Of a stretch of DNA of 64,000 nt, positions 54,539-62,220 are shown one piece after another (within the stretch, counting starts at the first letter, position 1; each line of letters opens with the position of its first letter). Both the position numbers and the translations under genes were made by a program. The notes beneath the pieces were generated by a model, which did not search any database, had not been told where the DNA came from, and saw only the letters and a list, made by a program, of their open reading frames with translations. This stretch comes from Micromonospora sp. LH3U1 (GTDB lineage: Bacteria; Actinomycetota; Actinomycetes; Mycobacteriales; Micromonosporaceae): positions 3,471,501-3,535,500 of the forward strand of contig NZ_CP116936.1 in assembly GCF_028475105.1 (NCBI RefSeq). The letters are read 5' to 3'.

Positions 54539-56909
54539 CCGTGGGCGTCGGCCCCGGGGGTACGCCGCCGGCCGCGTTGCCGCCGCTCCAGGTGTACGCC
54601 CCGGTGGTGGCCGTCTTACCGGCTCCCACGGTGAGGGCGGTGCCGTTGGAGAACGTCACCGTGATCGGCGAGGCGGTCGGGTTCGATGCCACATAGGTGC
54701 GGGCCCCGTTGCGCGAGAAGACCGCCGACAGCGGGTGGTTGCCGGTCACCGTCGTGTCGACGGTGCCCAGAGCGGCGAGGTTGCGGATCCAGTGGAAGGT
54801 GTGCGCCCGGCTCTCCCCCTCCTCCGGGGTGTAGCCGGGGTTCGCGCGGAGGTTCGCCAGCGCCGCGTCACCGTCGCCGAGGGCCTGGAACTGCCAGAGG
54901 ATGTCCTGCCACACCGTCGGTTGCCCGCCGTTGTTGCGGACCAGTTCGGCGTAGTTGGTCCGCACGTACGCCGGGTTGTTGCCCAGGTAGAGGTGTCCGC
55001 CGGTGACCGGCAGCAGGTTGATGCCCTGGATCATCTCCGGCTCGCCACTGAACCAGGTGGCGTACGCGCCGCCGTCGCCCCAGACCATGCCGACCGTCGA
55101 GTGTCCGAAGGCGGCGGGGAAGTTCTGGTCGCTGACGTCGAACCAGTATTCCTGGATGGCCGCCGCCTGGGTGGTGTACAGGAAGACGCCCGCGTCACGG
55201 ACGGCGGTGTCGCCGGTCGCCTGCCCCCACTGGATCAGGGCGCTGGCGAAGTTCATCCCCTCCGACGAGGACTCCTGATTGTTGCCGGAACCGAACGAGC
55301 CGTGCCCGGACGCCCAGTCGTGGCCGGCGTAGATGTCGAAGTCACGCAGGTACGGGAAGCGGGTGTCGTCGCGGCGGTAGTTGTTGGCGTCGCGGATCAG
55401 CAGATCCACCATGCCGCCGTAACGGCTGGTGGCGGCCCAGGCCGGGTCGAACTTGGCCAGCGTCGCGGCCGCCGCCACGTAGTAGCCGTAGTGGAAGTGG
55501 TGGTCGTTGAGCTCCTGGTCGGAGCCGTACGACGCCGGGTAGCCGATCAGGGTGCCCCAGGTGTTGTTGTAGTAGAAGACCCTGCTGGTCTTGCCACTGG
55601 ACGCGGTGAACCAGTCGGTCAGTGTGCTGCGGATCGCGTTCAGCGCGCTGTCCCGCGTCGCGGTGTCGTTGACCAGGTCGGCGATCTCGGCGATGCGGGC
55701 GGCCCGGCCGAGCCCCTTGCCGGTCCAGTAGGTGTCGTCGCCACGCTGGTCCATCGGGTTCGCGCGAGCGGCTGCCAGCTGGCTGGTGAGCGTCGCCAGG
55801 TCGCTTCCGCTGCCGTCTCCGACGGCCGGCAACTCCGGCAGGACGCCCTGGAACTTCATGGCGGTGCGGAACTGACTGACGCCGGTGAGCACCTTCATCC
55901 GGCCGCGCGCCGACGGGTAGGTCGGAGTGATCGCGGTGGACCCGCTCAGCGACTTCCACTGGTGCGGGTAGAGGCTGACCACGGTCTGCGTGGCCGTTCC
56001 CTCCCGCGCGGTCGTGGTGAACGCGTACGTGGTGGTCAGGCTGCTGGTGGCCGGGTTGTAGGCGTACGACACCTGGGTGCCGGTCACGTGGGCGTGCGCG
56101 TACCGGCCGTAGGTGGCGGCCAGGTCGGCGCGCTCCGCCGCGCTCGACGTCGGCGGCAGGAGGGCGACGGAGAAGTAGCCCCGACCGGCCAGATTGGACG
56201 AGATCCGGCCCGCAGCGACGGTCCAGCTGGCACCGGTGGGCGCGTACCCGACATAGTCGTGACCGTTGACCCGGAAGCCGATGGTGGCGCCACTCTGGGA
56301 CCAGACGTCGGGGGTCCCGGCGGTGCCGATCACCGCGTCGCCGCCGGTGGTCTGGAAGTACGCGAAGGGCAGGCCGTGGCCGATGGTGGCGCGCATGGTC
56401 CGCGTGCCGTCACTCCAGTGCGGGCTGACCGTCCAGTCCGTCCAACCGTCGACCTTGACCAGGGGTGCGCCGAGCCCGGCCACGCCGACCCGGATGTCCT
56501 GGACGTACGGGTAGTGGAACTCGCCGACGCCGGTCGCGGTGCCGCTGATGGCGGGCGTGGAGTTGGCCGAGAAGCCCAGGCCGTCGGTGAAGGTGTCGTA
56601 CGAGATCGGGTGGGCGTGCAGGGGCTCGCTGAAGGCGCAGTCGGTGCGCTTCCACAGCAGCGAGGACCACCAGTCGTTGGTGGGTATCGGTCCGGCGGGC
56701 GCGTTGGCGGTGGCGAACTGTCGGGGGTTGCTGGACATCGCGCCGCACCCGCTGGGGAGCGGGCCGACCGGGGTGGTGGTGTAGCTGCCGGCGCCGACGG
56801 GCGCGGCCTCGGCTGCGCGGGTGACGGGGATCGCGAGGCCGCCGACGACCAGGGCCAGAGCGGTGGCGGCGGCCAGGGCCCATCGGCGGTGGGGGACGGG
56901 AGGTTTCAT
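54114..56909 (-). CDS. Secreted GH81 endo-beta-1,3-glucanase, frameshifted in the linker
   Basis: As read, 931 residues. Signal peptide (RRWALAAATALALVVGGLAI to about 37), then the GH81 fold (about 45-770) with WKRTDCAFSEPLHAHPISYD, SDQELNDHHFHYGYYVAAA (catalytic Asp region) and the NNQESSSEGMNFASALIQWG motif with the Glu pair. From about residue 790 the frame gives an Arg/Pro-rich shadow of the Pro-Thr linker, and the true continuation is in the next frame down to 54013. One base missing from a G5 run (plus strand 54533-54537) explains it. ATG 56909 has GGAGG upstream. It hydrolyses fungal or callose-type glucan. Confidence 0.9.
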   Translation of the reverse strand: MKPPVPHRRWALAAATALALVVGGLAIPVTRAAEAAPVGAGSYTTTPVGPLPSGCGAMSSNPRQFATANAPAGPIPTNDWWSSLLWKRTDCAFSEPLHAHPISYDTFTDGLGFSANSTPAISGTATGVGEFHYPYVQDIRVGVAGLGAPLVKVDGWTDWTVSPHWSDGTRTMRATIGHGLPFAYFQTTGGDAVIGTAGTPDVWSQSGATIGFRVNGHDYVGYAPTGASWTVAAGRISSNLAGRGYFSVALLPPTSSAAERADLAATYGRYAHAHVTGTQVSYAYNPATSSLTTTYAFTTTAREGTATQTVVSLYPHQWKSLSGSTAITPTYPSARGRMKVLTGVSQFRTAMKFQGVLPELPAVGDGSGSDLATLTSQLAAARANPMDQRGDDTYWTGKGLGRAARIAEIADLVNDTATRDSALNAIRSTLTDWFTASSGKTSRVFYYNNTWGTLIGYPASYGSDQELNDHHFHYGYYVAAAATLAKFDPAWAATSRYGGMVDLLIRDANNYRRDDTRFPYLRDFDIYAGHDWASGHGSFGSGNNQESSSEGMNFASALIQWGQATGDTAVRDAGVFLYTTQAAAIQEYWFDVSDQNFPAAFGHSTVGMVWGDGGAYATWFSGEPEMIQGINLLPVTGGHLYLGNNPAYVRTNYAELVRNNGGQPTVWQDILWQFQALGDGDAALANLRANPGYTPEEGESRAHTFHWIRNLAALGTVDTTVTGNHPLSAVFSRNGARTYVASNPTASPITVTFSNGTALTVGAGKTATTGAYTWSGGNAAGGVPPGPTPTDPHRPPRHRPPRHRPPRHRPRAVRRGTCCPGAGWAPPVARPRRRSRRPTETTTVRRPTRRSSRRPASTSPIPAGRPRSTCSWTPDRRSATVCRCGSPTTSPATAAGNGWRPHATSPPIRSPATSTTPRAPGCPRPPARWAR
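54479..54537. repeat. 15-bp tandem repeat encoding the Pro-Thr linker
   Basis: Four copies of a GTGGTCGGTGGCGGG unit (the last reads GTGGTCGGTGGGGG). On the minus strand, in the correct frame, they encode PPTTP repeats. Such arrays slip easily; the frameshift that breaks the GH81 gene is at the edge of the last copy. Confidence 0.75.
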
Positions 56910-56985
56910 GGTGCCTCCATCGCGCGTCGGGGTGCGGCCCTTGCCGGTTCCGACGCGTTGCGTCTGAATTGGGGAGAAGGTCGTA

Positions 56986-57003
56986 CGAGAGAGCGCTCTC
57001 TCG
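56986..57003. promoter_or_regulatory. Palindromic operator candidate before the GH81 gene
   Basis: CGAGAGAGCGCTCTCTCG, an 18-bp perfect palindrome with a GAGCGCTC core, 76 nt before the GH81 start. The AGCGCT centre is typical of LacI-family sites for polysaccharide genes in actinobacteria, and it differs from the TGTTATCGCTAACA sites of the arabinoxylan genes. Confidence 0.65.
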
Positions 57004-57065
57004 GCCACGGTAGTGGAGCACCGAGATCCCCGTCAATGTGTCCATCCGGTTGCGTGCTGATGTCG

Positions 57066-57440
57066 CTATTTGCCAGCGCCCTCGACGTCGCTCAGCAGCG
57101 CGACCGGCGCGCGCATCCGCCACGCGTCGGTCACGAGCTCGCTCAGGCGTTCGAGGTCGACCGTCGCCAGGCGCAGCAGCACCAGGGGCAGGCCGTCGTA
57201 GCCGGGCGTGGTGAAGAAGACGTCCGGCTCCCCGAGCAGGAGAGCCTGCTTCTCGGCCTCGTCGCCGACGAACAGCACCGCGATGTCGAGTCGAATCACC
57301 CGCGGCTTTCCCGGTCTGCGCTCGGGATAGGACCAGACGAAGCCCTTGTCCGCCACCCGGAAGTCGAAGCCGTCACTGGCGATCTCCACAGCGTGCGGAA
57401 GAGCCAGTGCCACCCGGCGTACGTCATCCGCGTCAACCAC
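57066..57440 (-). CDS. MmcQ/YjbR-family protein
   Basis: 124-aa small protein. DDVRRVALALPHAVEIASDG, FVWSYPERRPGKPRV and the C-terminal WRMRAP segment fit the YjbR/MmcQ (DUF419-like) fold, a CyaY-like double wing thought to bind DNA or nucleotides. GTG 57440 has AAGGGG about 6 nt upstream. Stands alone. No role can be named. Confidence 0.8.
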   Translation of the reverse strand: MVDADDVRRVALALPHAVEIASDGFDFRVADKGFVWSYPERRPGKPRVIRLDIAVLFVGDEAEKQALLLGEPDVFFTTPGYDGLPLVLLRLATVDLERLSELVTDAWRMRAPVALLSDVEGAGK

Positions 57441-57480
57441 CGGGGCCCCTTGCACCGCGCACCATCCGCATGCGCCGAGA

Positions 57481-58176
57481 TTACGCGGTGAACAGGCCGA
57501 TGGCGGTGGCGCCGACGATGGCCTGGTTGGCGTTCTCCTGCACATAACCAACGACGGTGGCATTCCGAGGATCGAGATCTGCCGGCGCTGCCAGCTCCAC
57601 CCGTCCCCGCTCGCCGCCCAGACCCACCGACGTGAAGGCACGTACGACGTTGTCCTGCCGTAGCGTCCGCCCGGCGTTCTCCCCCCGGGCGATCTCGCTG
57701 TCCAGGCCGCGTTCGACGATCGCCACGTTCAACACCGCGCCCTCCGGCGCCCGTTCGGTCTGATAGTCCAACGCCACCTGGTGCCCGCTGAGGTCCGGTG
57801 CGGAGAGTGCGAGAGGCGCGGGGGCGGTCGACGTCAGAGCGGACGTGATGGCGCCGGCCGCCTGTCGACGATCGGAACCGACGAACTCGACGGTGCCGTT
57901 GACGACCATCTGCGGGGTGTACAGACGCCCGGAGACGAAGGCCTGGGCGTACGCCTCCTGTCGCGCGGTGTACGCGGGGTCCGCGAATCGGTCGGGCCAG
58001 CCCAGGTAGTCCCAGTAGTCGACGTGGAATCCGAGGGTGAAGACGGGCTGCCCCCGCTCCCGGGCGTCGCGCTCGATCTCGGTCAGCAACTCCTCCGCGG
58101 GAGGGCAACTCGAGCACCCCTGGGACGTGAACAGCTCCACGACGGCGAAGCCGCCGCCCGCCGATGGGTTCGTCAT
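57481..58176 (-). CDS. DUF1223 thioredoxin-fold protein
   Basis: 231-aa protein. VVELFTSQGCSSCPPAEELL has the CSSC redox pair of DUF1223; HVDYWDYLGWPDRFADPAYT and YTPQMVVNGTVEFVG are family hallmarks. No signal peptide is apparent with ATG 58176, chosen because GGAGGAG sits 9 nt upstream, whereas ATG 58185 abuts that box. Possible thiol-disulfide role in the cytoplasm. Confidence 0.88.
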   Translation of the reverse strand: MTNPSAGGGFAVVELFTSQGCSSCPPAEELLTEIERDARERGQPVFTLGFHVDYWDYLGWPDRFADPAYTARQEAYAQAFVSGRLYTPQMVVNGTVEFVGSDRRQAAGAITSALTSTAPAPLALSAPDLSGHQVALDYQTERAPEGAVLNVAIVERGLDSEIARGENAGRTLRQDNVVRAFTSVGLGGERGRVELAAPADLDPRNATVVGYVQENANQAIVGATAIGLFTA

Positions 58177-58297
58177 GTGGCGCATCTCCTCCCACGTTCC
58201 GGCCGTCGTTGCTGCGTTTCCCGTTACGGCCGAGACAATGCGCGTGGGGTCGCCCCGTGCCGGCCTCGGCGTGCGGGGTGGGTGGTTGGATGGGCGG

Positions 58298-58600
58298 GTG
58301 CAGTTCACCGTGACAGACGCGCCGGCGCGGGAGCGATTCGAGGCGCGCGACGAGGCGGGTGTGGTCGCCGGGGTTGTCACCTACCAGCTGACCGGCACCA
58401 TCATCGCCTACACACATACCGAGGTCGATCCGGCGTTCGAGGGCAGGGGCGTCGGGTCGACGCTGGCCCGGGCCGTGATGGACGACGCGCGGGCCAAGGG
58501 GCGAACCGTCGTGCCCATCTGCCCGTTCCTCGCCGATTGGCTGGTCAAGCACCCGGAGTACGAGGGCATCGTGGTCCGCTCGACTCGCAAGGTCAAATAG
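58298..58600 (+). CDS. GNAT-like N-acetyltransferase, YjdJ type
   Basis: 100-aa compact acetyltransferase-like protein. GTIIAYTHTEVDPAFEGRGVG and STLARAVMDDARAKGRTVVP contain the acetyl-CoA loop (EGRGVGS), then CPFLADWLVKHPEY, diagnostic of the small Gcn5-like YjdJ family. Substrate unknown. GTG 58298; no clear ribosome site. Confidence 0.85.
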   Translation: MQFTVTDAPARERFEARDEAGVVAGVVTYQLTGTIIAYTHTEVDPAFEGRGVGSTLARAVMDDARAKGRTVVPICPFLADWLVKHPEYEGIVVRSTRKVK

Positions 58601-58645
58601 GGATGGTCAGGCCGGTTCTGCCTTGAGGCACCGCGACGACCGGTC

Positions 58646-59236
58646 TCAGGCGTCGGGCAGGAACCGGCCCGCGAGGGTGCGGGCGGTCGCGGTCAGCGTG
58701 TCGATGTCCAGACCGGTCCGCCCCATGAACACGAGTCCCTGTTGTGCGGCGAGCAGTGCGCGCGCCGTCTCGACCGGGTCGGTGTCGCGGGACAGGTCAC
58801 CCTCGTCCTGGGCTCGCACGACACACTCGGCGACCACGTTGGTGGTCGCCTCGTAGCTGCGCCGCGCCTCCGCGAGAACGTCGGGGTCGGTGGTGGCGAG
58901 CTCGCAGGTGCTGTTTGCCATGAGGCAACCGCGCCGTGCGGCGGCTCCGCCCGGATCGCTCACCGGTGCCATGAGGAACGCCCGCAGCGCGTCCAGGGCA
59001 CGGGGAGTGGACGCGAGCATCTCCCGCAGGTAGCCGCCGCTGGTGTCGGTGTACTCGCGCAGCGCCCGCAGGAACAGTTGGTGCTTGTCGCCGAAGGCGC
59101 CGTAGAGGCTGCCCTTGCCCAGCCCGCTGACGCGCATGAGGTCCTCCAGCGACGTCGCCGCGTAGCCGGCGTCCCAGAACTGGTCCCGTGCGGCGCGCAA
59201 CACCTGCTCTTCGTCGAACTGTCGTGGCCTGGCCAT
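58646..59236 (-). CDS. TetR-family transcriptional regulator
   Basis: 196-aa repressor type. Helix-turn-helix at about 10-55 (DEEQVLRAARDQFWDAGYAA, TSLEDLMRVSGLGKGSLYGA), then a ligand-binding helical domain. It is divergent from an SDR-PEP mutase-like operon with 90 nt between, which contains overlapping palindromes, so it likely represses itself and that operon. Confidence 0.93.
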   Translation of the reverse strand: MARPRQFDEEQVLRAARDQFWDAGYAATSLEDLMRVSGLGKGSLYGAFGDKHQLFLRALREYTDTSGGYLREMLASTPRALDALRAFLMAPVSDPGGAAARRGCLMANSTCELATTDPDVLAEARRSYEATTNVVAECVVRAQDEGDLSRDTDPVETARALLAAQQGLVFMGRTGLDIDTLTATARTLAGRFLPDA

Positions 59237-59257
59237 GTGACCAGCCTAGCAATTCTT

Positions 59258-59290
59258 GACCGTACGGTCCACCATGCGTATGGTGGACCG
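59258..59290. promoter_or_regulatory. Overlapping palindromes in the TetR/SDR divergent promoter
   Basis: GACCGTACGGTC (59258-59269) is a perfect 12-bp palindrome; it overlaps an inverted repeat with 11-bp arms, CGGTCCACCAT (59265-59275) and ATGGTGGACCG (59280-59290), 4-nt centre GCGT. One or both are probable TetR-regulator sites. Confidence 0.7.
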
Positions 59291-59326
59291 AGCAGTCAAT
59301 AACTCGGTCACGTGGAGGAACACCTC

Positions 59327-60082
59327 ATGTCACAGCCACTTCAGGGCAGGATCGCGCTCGTCACGGGCGGTTCGCGCGGCCTCGGCGCGGCCACGGCCCG
59401 TGCTCTCGCCGACGCCGGCGCGGACGTCGCGATCACCTACGTCGGCTCCGCCGACAAGGCCGCCGAGGTCGTCGAGGAGCTGGTGGGCCGGGGTGTCCGG
59501 GCGGTCGCCCTGCAGAACGACCAGGCGGACAGCTCGCGGGCACCGCAGTTGATCAACGACGTCGTCACCCGGCTCGGCGGCCTGGACATCCTGGTCAACA
59601 ACGCCGCCATCTCCATCGAGCAGGGCAGGACGGTCGACGACCCGGATGTCGACGTCGCCGCCCTGGACCGGATGCACGCCACCAACTACACCGGAGTGAT
59701 CGCGATCATCCGCGCGGCGGCGAAGGTGCTGCGTGACAACGGCCGGATCGTCACCATCGGCTCGGGAATCGGCACCCGCGTCGGGGTCCCCGGTCTCGCC
59801 GACTACGCCGCGACCAAGGCCGGCCTGGTCGGCTACACCAGGGGTGTCGCCCGGGACCTGGCACCGCGCGGCATCACCGTCAACATGGTGCAGGCCGGAC
59901 TGATGCTGACCGGTATGGAGCCGCCGAACCCGGAGGTGCTCAAGGGCATGGTGTCCAGCCTCGCGATTCAACGGGTCAGCGACCCGGCCGAGACCGCCGC
60001 GGTCATCGCCTTCCTGGCCAGCCCCGCAGCCTCCTACGTCACCGGCGCCGTGCTTGACTCCAACGGCGGGTACACCGCGTGA
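59327..60082 (+). CDS. Short-chain dehydrogenase/reductase
   Basis: 251-aa classical SDR. Cofactor loop TGGSRGLGAATA, NNAAIS, catalytic Tyr-Lys in YAATKAGLVGY, GS before it (TIGSGIG), and the C-terminal ASPAASYVTGAVLDSNGGYT typical of FabG-like enzymes. ATG 59327 is chosen because GGAGG lies about 10 nt upstream. Target of the divergent TetR regulator by position; followed at 37 nt by the PEP mutase-like gene. Confidence 0.93.
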   Translation: MSQPLQGRIALVTGGSRGLGAATARALADAGADVAITYVGSADKAAEVVEELVGRGVRAVALQNDQADSSRAPQLINDVVTRLGGLDILVNNAAISIEQGRTVDDPDVDVAALDRMHATNYTGVIAIIRAAAKVLRDNGRIVTIGSGIGTRVGVPGLADYAATKAGLVGYTRGVARDLAPRGITVNMVQAGLMLTGMEPPNPEVLKGMVSSLAIQRVSDPAETAAVIAFLASPAASYVTGAVLDSNGGYTA

Positions 60083-60119
60083 CCCCCGCCCCTCCGCATC
60101 CCGTCGGGAGACGTGAACG

Positions 60120-60836
60120 ATGACAGCCTCCACCTTCCGTGCCCTGCACCACGGCCGCGCTGCCGGCGACCCGCTCGTCCTGCCGGGTCCCTGGGACGCG
60201 GCCAGCGCCCGGGTGTTCGCCGACGCCGGCTTCCCGGCACTCGCGACCCCGAGCGCCGGGATCGCCGCCTCGCTCGGCTACGAGGACGGCTCGACCCCGC
60301 CCGACGAGATGTTCGCCGCGGTGACGCGGATCGTCCGAGCGGTTTCCGTTCCCGTGTCCGCTGACGTCGAGGGCGGTTACGGCCTCGCCCCCAGCGAGCT
60401 GGTCGGGCGGCTCCTGGAGGCGGGCGTTGTGGGCTGCAACCTGGAGGACTCCGAAGGGCACGCCACGCTCAAGGATCCGCACCGGCACGCGGACTGGCTG
60501 GCCGAGGTGCGGGCGGAGGCGGGCGACGCGCTCTTCATCAACGCGCGCGTCGACACGTTCCTGTTCGGCACGGGTGACCCCGCCGACGCGGTGGAGCGAG
60601 CCCGGCTGTACGTCGCCGCCGGCGCCGACTGCGTATACCCGCTCCTGGCGCCGATCGAGGTGCTCCCGGCGCTGAGGGAGGGCATCGAGGGCCCGCTCAA
60701 CATGGCCGCCGGAACGGACAAGGTTTCCGTGGCCGAGTTGGGACGGCACGGCGCGACCCGCATCACCTTCGGCCCGGGGATGCAGCGGTACGCGATGGGG
60801 GCGATCGGCGACCTCGCGGCGGAGCTGCGCGCCTGA
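60120..60836 (+). CDS. Isocitrate lyase/PEP mutase-family protein
   Basis: 238-aa TIM-barrel enzyme of the PEP mutase/ICL group. PGPWDAASARVFADAGFPAL opens the barrel, VSADVEGGYG has the metal-binding acids, and GCNLEDSEG and FINARVDTFL are family motifs. Members cleave or make C-C or P-C bonds (2-methylisocitrate lyase, oxaloacetate hydrolase, carboxyphosphonoenolpyruvate mutase); the reaction here is open. GGGAG lies about 11 nt before ATG. Second gene of the SDR operon. Confidence 0.9.
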   Translation: MTASTFRALHHGRAAGDPLVLPGPWDAASARVFADAGFPALATPSAGIAASLGYEDGSTPPDEMFAAVTRIVRAVSVPVSADVEGGYGLAPSELVGRLLEAGVVGCNLEDSEGHATLKDPHRHADWLAEVRAEAGDALFINARVDTFLFGTGDPADAVERARLYVAAGADCVYPLLAPIEVLPALREGIEGPLNMAAGTDKVSVAELGRHGATRITFGPGMQRYAMGAIGDLAAELRA

Positions 60837-60877
60837 GGCCCGGAACCGCGCGGTGGGCTTCACGCCTGAAGCTGAGC

Positions 60878-60907
60878 CGCCGCGCGGCCGGACGCCGCGC
60901 GGCCGGA
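60878..60907. repeat. 15-bp tandem duplication in a convergent gap
   Basis: CGCCGCGCGGCCGGA twice in a row (60878-60892, 60893-60907), each with the palindrome GCCGCGCGGC, in the 73-nt gap between convergent genes. The copies could pair as a hairpin that ends transcription from either side. A smaller GCTTCA/TGAAGC stem is at 60857-60872. Confidence 0.6.
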
Positions 60908-60909
60908 GG

Positions 60910-61836
60910 TCAGGCGTCGGTGCGGGCGGCGAGGGCGTCGACCAGGCGGCGGGTGGAGCCGGCCAGATTCCACCGTTTGGCAAGCTCGAGCAGCCGGTCC
61001 GGGTCGACGGGGGCGGTCGGCAGCGCGGTGGGCAGCTCCGGCAGTGGCACGTCCAGGGCGACCCGGACCACCGTTGGCGCGACGCCGAGGTAGTCGCGTG
61101 CCGCGACCAGCTTGGTGCGCAGGCCCGGTGCGAAGGACGAGTCGGAGTCGTCGAGGGCGGCCAGGATGCCGGCGATGCTGCCGTACCGCTCGATGAGCCG
61201 TGCGGCGGTCTTCTCGCCGACACCCGCGACCCCGGGCAGCCCGTCGCTGGGGTCGCCGCGCAGCGCGGCGAAGTCGGCGTACCGGTCGGCCGGCACGCCG
61301 TAGCGGGCCCGCACGGCGGCGTCGTCGCAGTCGTCGAGCTTGGCGACGCCGCGCCCGACGTAGAGCAGACGGACCGGCCGGGCGTCGTCGATGAGCTGGA
61401 ACAGGTCCCGGTCGCCGGAGACCACCTCGACCGGACCCGGCTGGGTCACCGAGAGCGTGCCGAGCACGTCGTCGGCTTCGTAACCGGTCGCGCCGACGGC
61501 CGTGATGCCGATGGCCTCCAGCACCTCCAGGATCATCGGCACCTGCGGGGAGAGCGTGTCCGGCACGATCTCGCCGCCCTGCGGTGCCACCCGGTGCGCC
61601 TTGTACGACGGCAGCAGGTCGACCCGCCACGCCGGGCGCCAGTCGTAGTCCAGTGCGCAGACCATCCGGTCGGCACCGCGTCCGCGAATCAGGGTGGCGA
61701 GCATGTCGAGGAAGCCGCGCACCGCGTTGACCGGGGTGCCGTCCTCGGCTCGGGCGGCGGATTCCGGGATGCCGAAGTAGGCCCGGAAGTAGAGGCTGGC
61801 TGCGTCGATCAGCAGGATCGGGGGTCGATGTGCCAC
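60910..61836 (-). CDS. 5'-3' exonuclease (DNA polymerase I N-domain-like)
   Basis: 308-aa stand-alone flap/5'-nuclease. Metal-binding acids appear in LLIDAASLYFRAYFG, CALDYDWRPAWR, GYEADDVLGTL and VVSGDRDLFQLID; GDPSDGLPGVAGVGEKTAARL is the helix-hairpin-helix DNA-binding motif. Like Rv2090 in M. tuberculosis, it is separate from polA and belongs near helY, but here 18 kb intervene. GTG 61836 has CAGGCT 7 nt upstream, a near-leaderless start. Likely removes RNA primers or flaps. Confidence 0.94.
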   Translation of the reverse strand: MAHRPPILLIDAASLYFRAYFGIPESAARAEDGTPVNAVRGFLDMLATLIRGRGADRMVCALDYDWRPAWRVDLLPSYKAHRVAPQGGEIVPDTLSPQVPMILEVLEAIGITAVGATGYEADDVLGTLSVTQPGPVEVVSGDRDLFQLIDDARPVRLLYVGRGVAKLDDCDDAAVRARYGVPADRYADFAALRGDPSDGLPGVAGVGEKTAARLIERYGSIAGILAALDDSDSSFAPGLRTKLVAARDYLGVAPTVVRVALDVPLPELPTALPTAPVDPDRLLELAKRWNLAGSTRRLVDALAARTDA

Positions 61837-61894
61837 GCCGGACAGCCTGGCACAACCGTCTGACGATCAGGGGTACGCCCGGCCGTCGGTGCTG

Positions 61895-62122
61895 TCAGCG
61901 CTGCTCGTCGTGCCGGTAGACGGTCTCCCGCCGGGCCAGGTGCTGCACGACGTAACTGGTCACCAGCAGCAGGATCGCGACCAGTACCTCGACCCAGGCC
62001 GCGACGCCGTCGGCCACGGTGAGGCCGATGATCAGCAGGACCAGGCCGACGAGTGCGAGGACCCCGGCCCACAGTTGACGGCGACGACGTGTCGCCGCCC
62101 GGTTCGCCTCGTCCGCTGCCAC
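61895..62122 (-). CDS. Small two-helix membrane protein
   Basis: 75 residues: basic N-terminus (NRAATRRRRQLW) then two membrane helices (GVLALVGLVLLIIGLTVADG and VEVLVAILLLVTSYVVQHLA) and a charged tail. GTG 62122 is fixed by GGGAGG about 5-6 nt upstream. Family not recognised. It follows the MFS gene after about 100 nt. Confidence 0.75.
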   Translation of the reverse strand: MAADEANRAATRRRRQLWAGVLALVGLVLLIIGLTVADGVAAWVEVLVAILLLVTSYVVQHLARRETVYRHDEQR

Positions 62123-62220
62123 CTGGTCCTCCCGGTTGGGGTGCCCGCGCGGGCGTTCCCGGATCCAGGCTATGACCCCCGGGTGCCCTCCGACCAGGAA
62201 AACCACCCTGCTAAGCGCGG

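Noticed and set aside
54486..57491. A 1001-codon plus-strand frame opposite the GH81 gene
   Set aside because: Composition is Val/Gly/Arg-rich shadow sequence, while the minus strand has a signal peptide and GH81 motifs.
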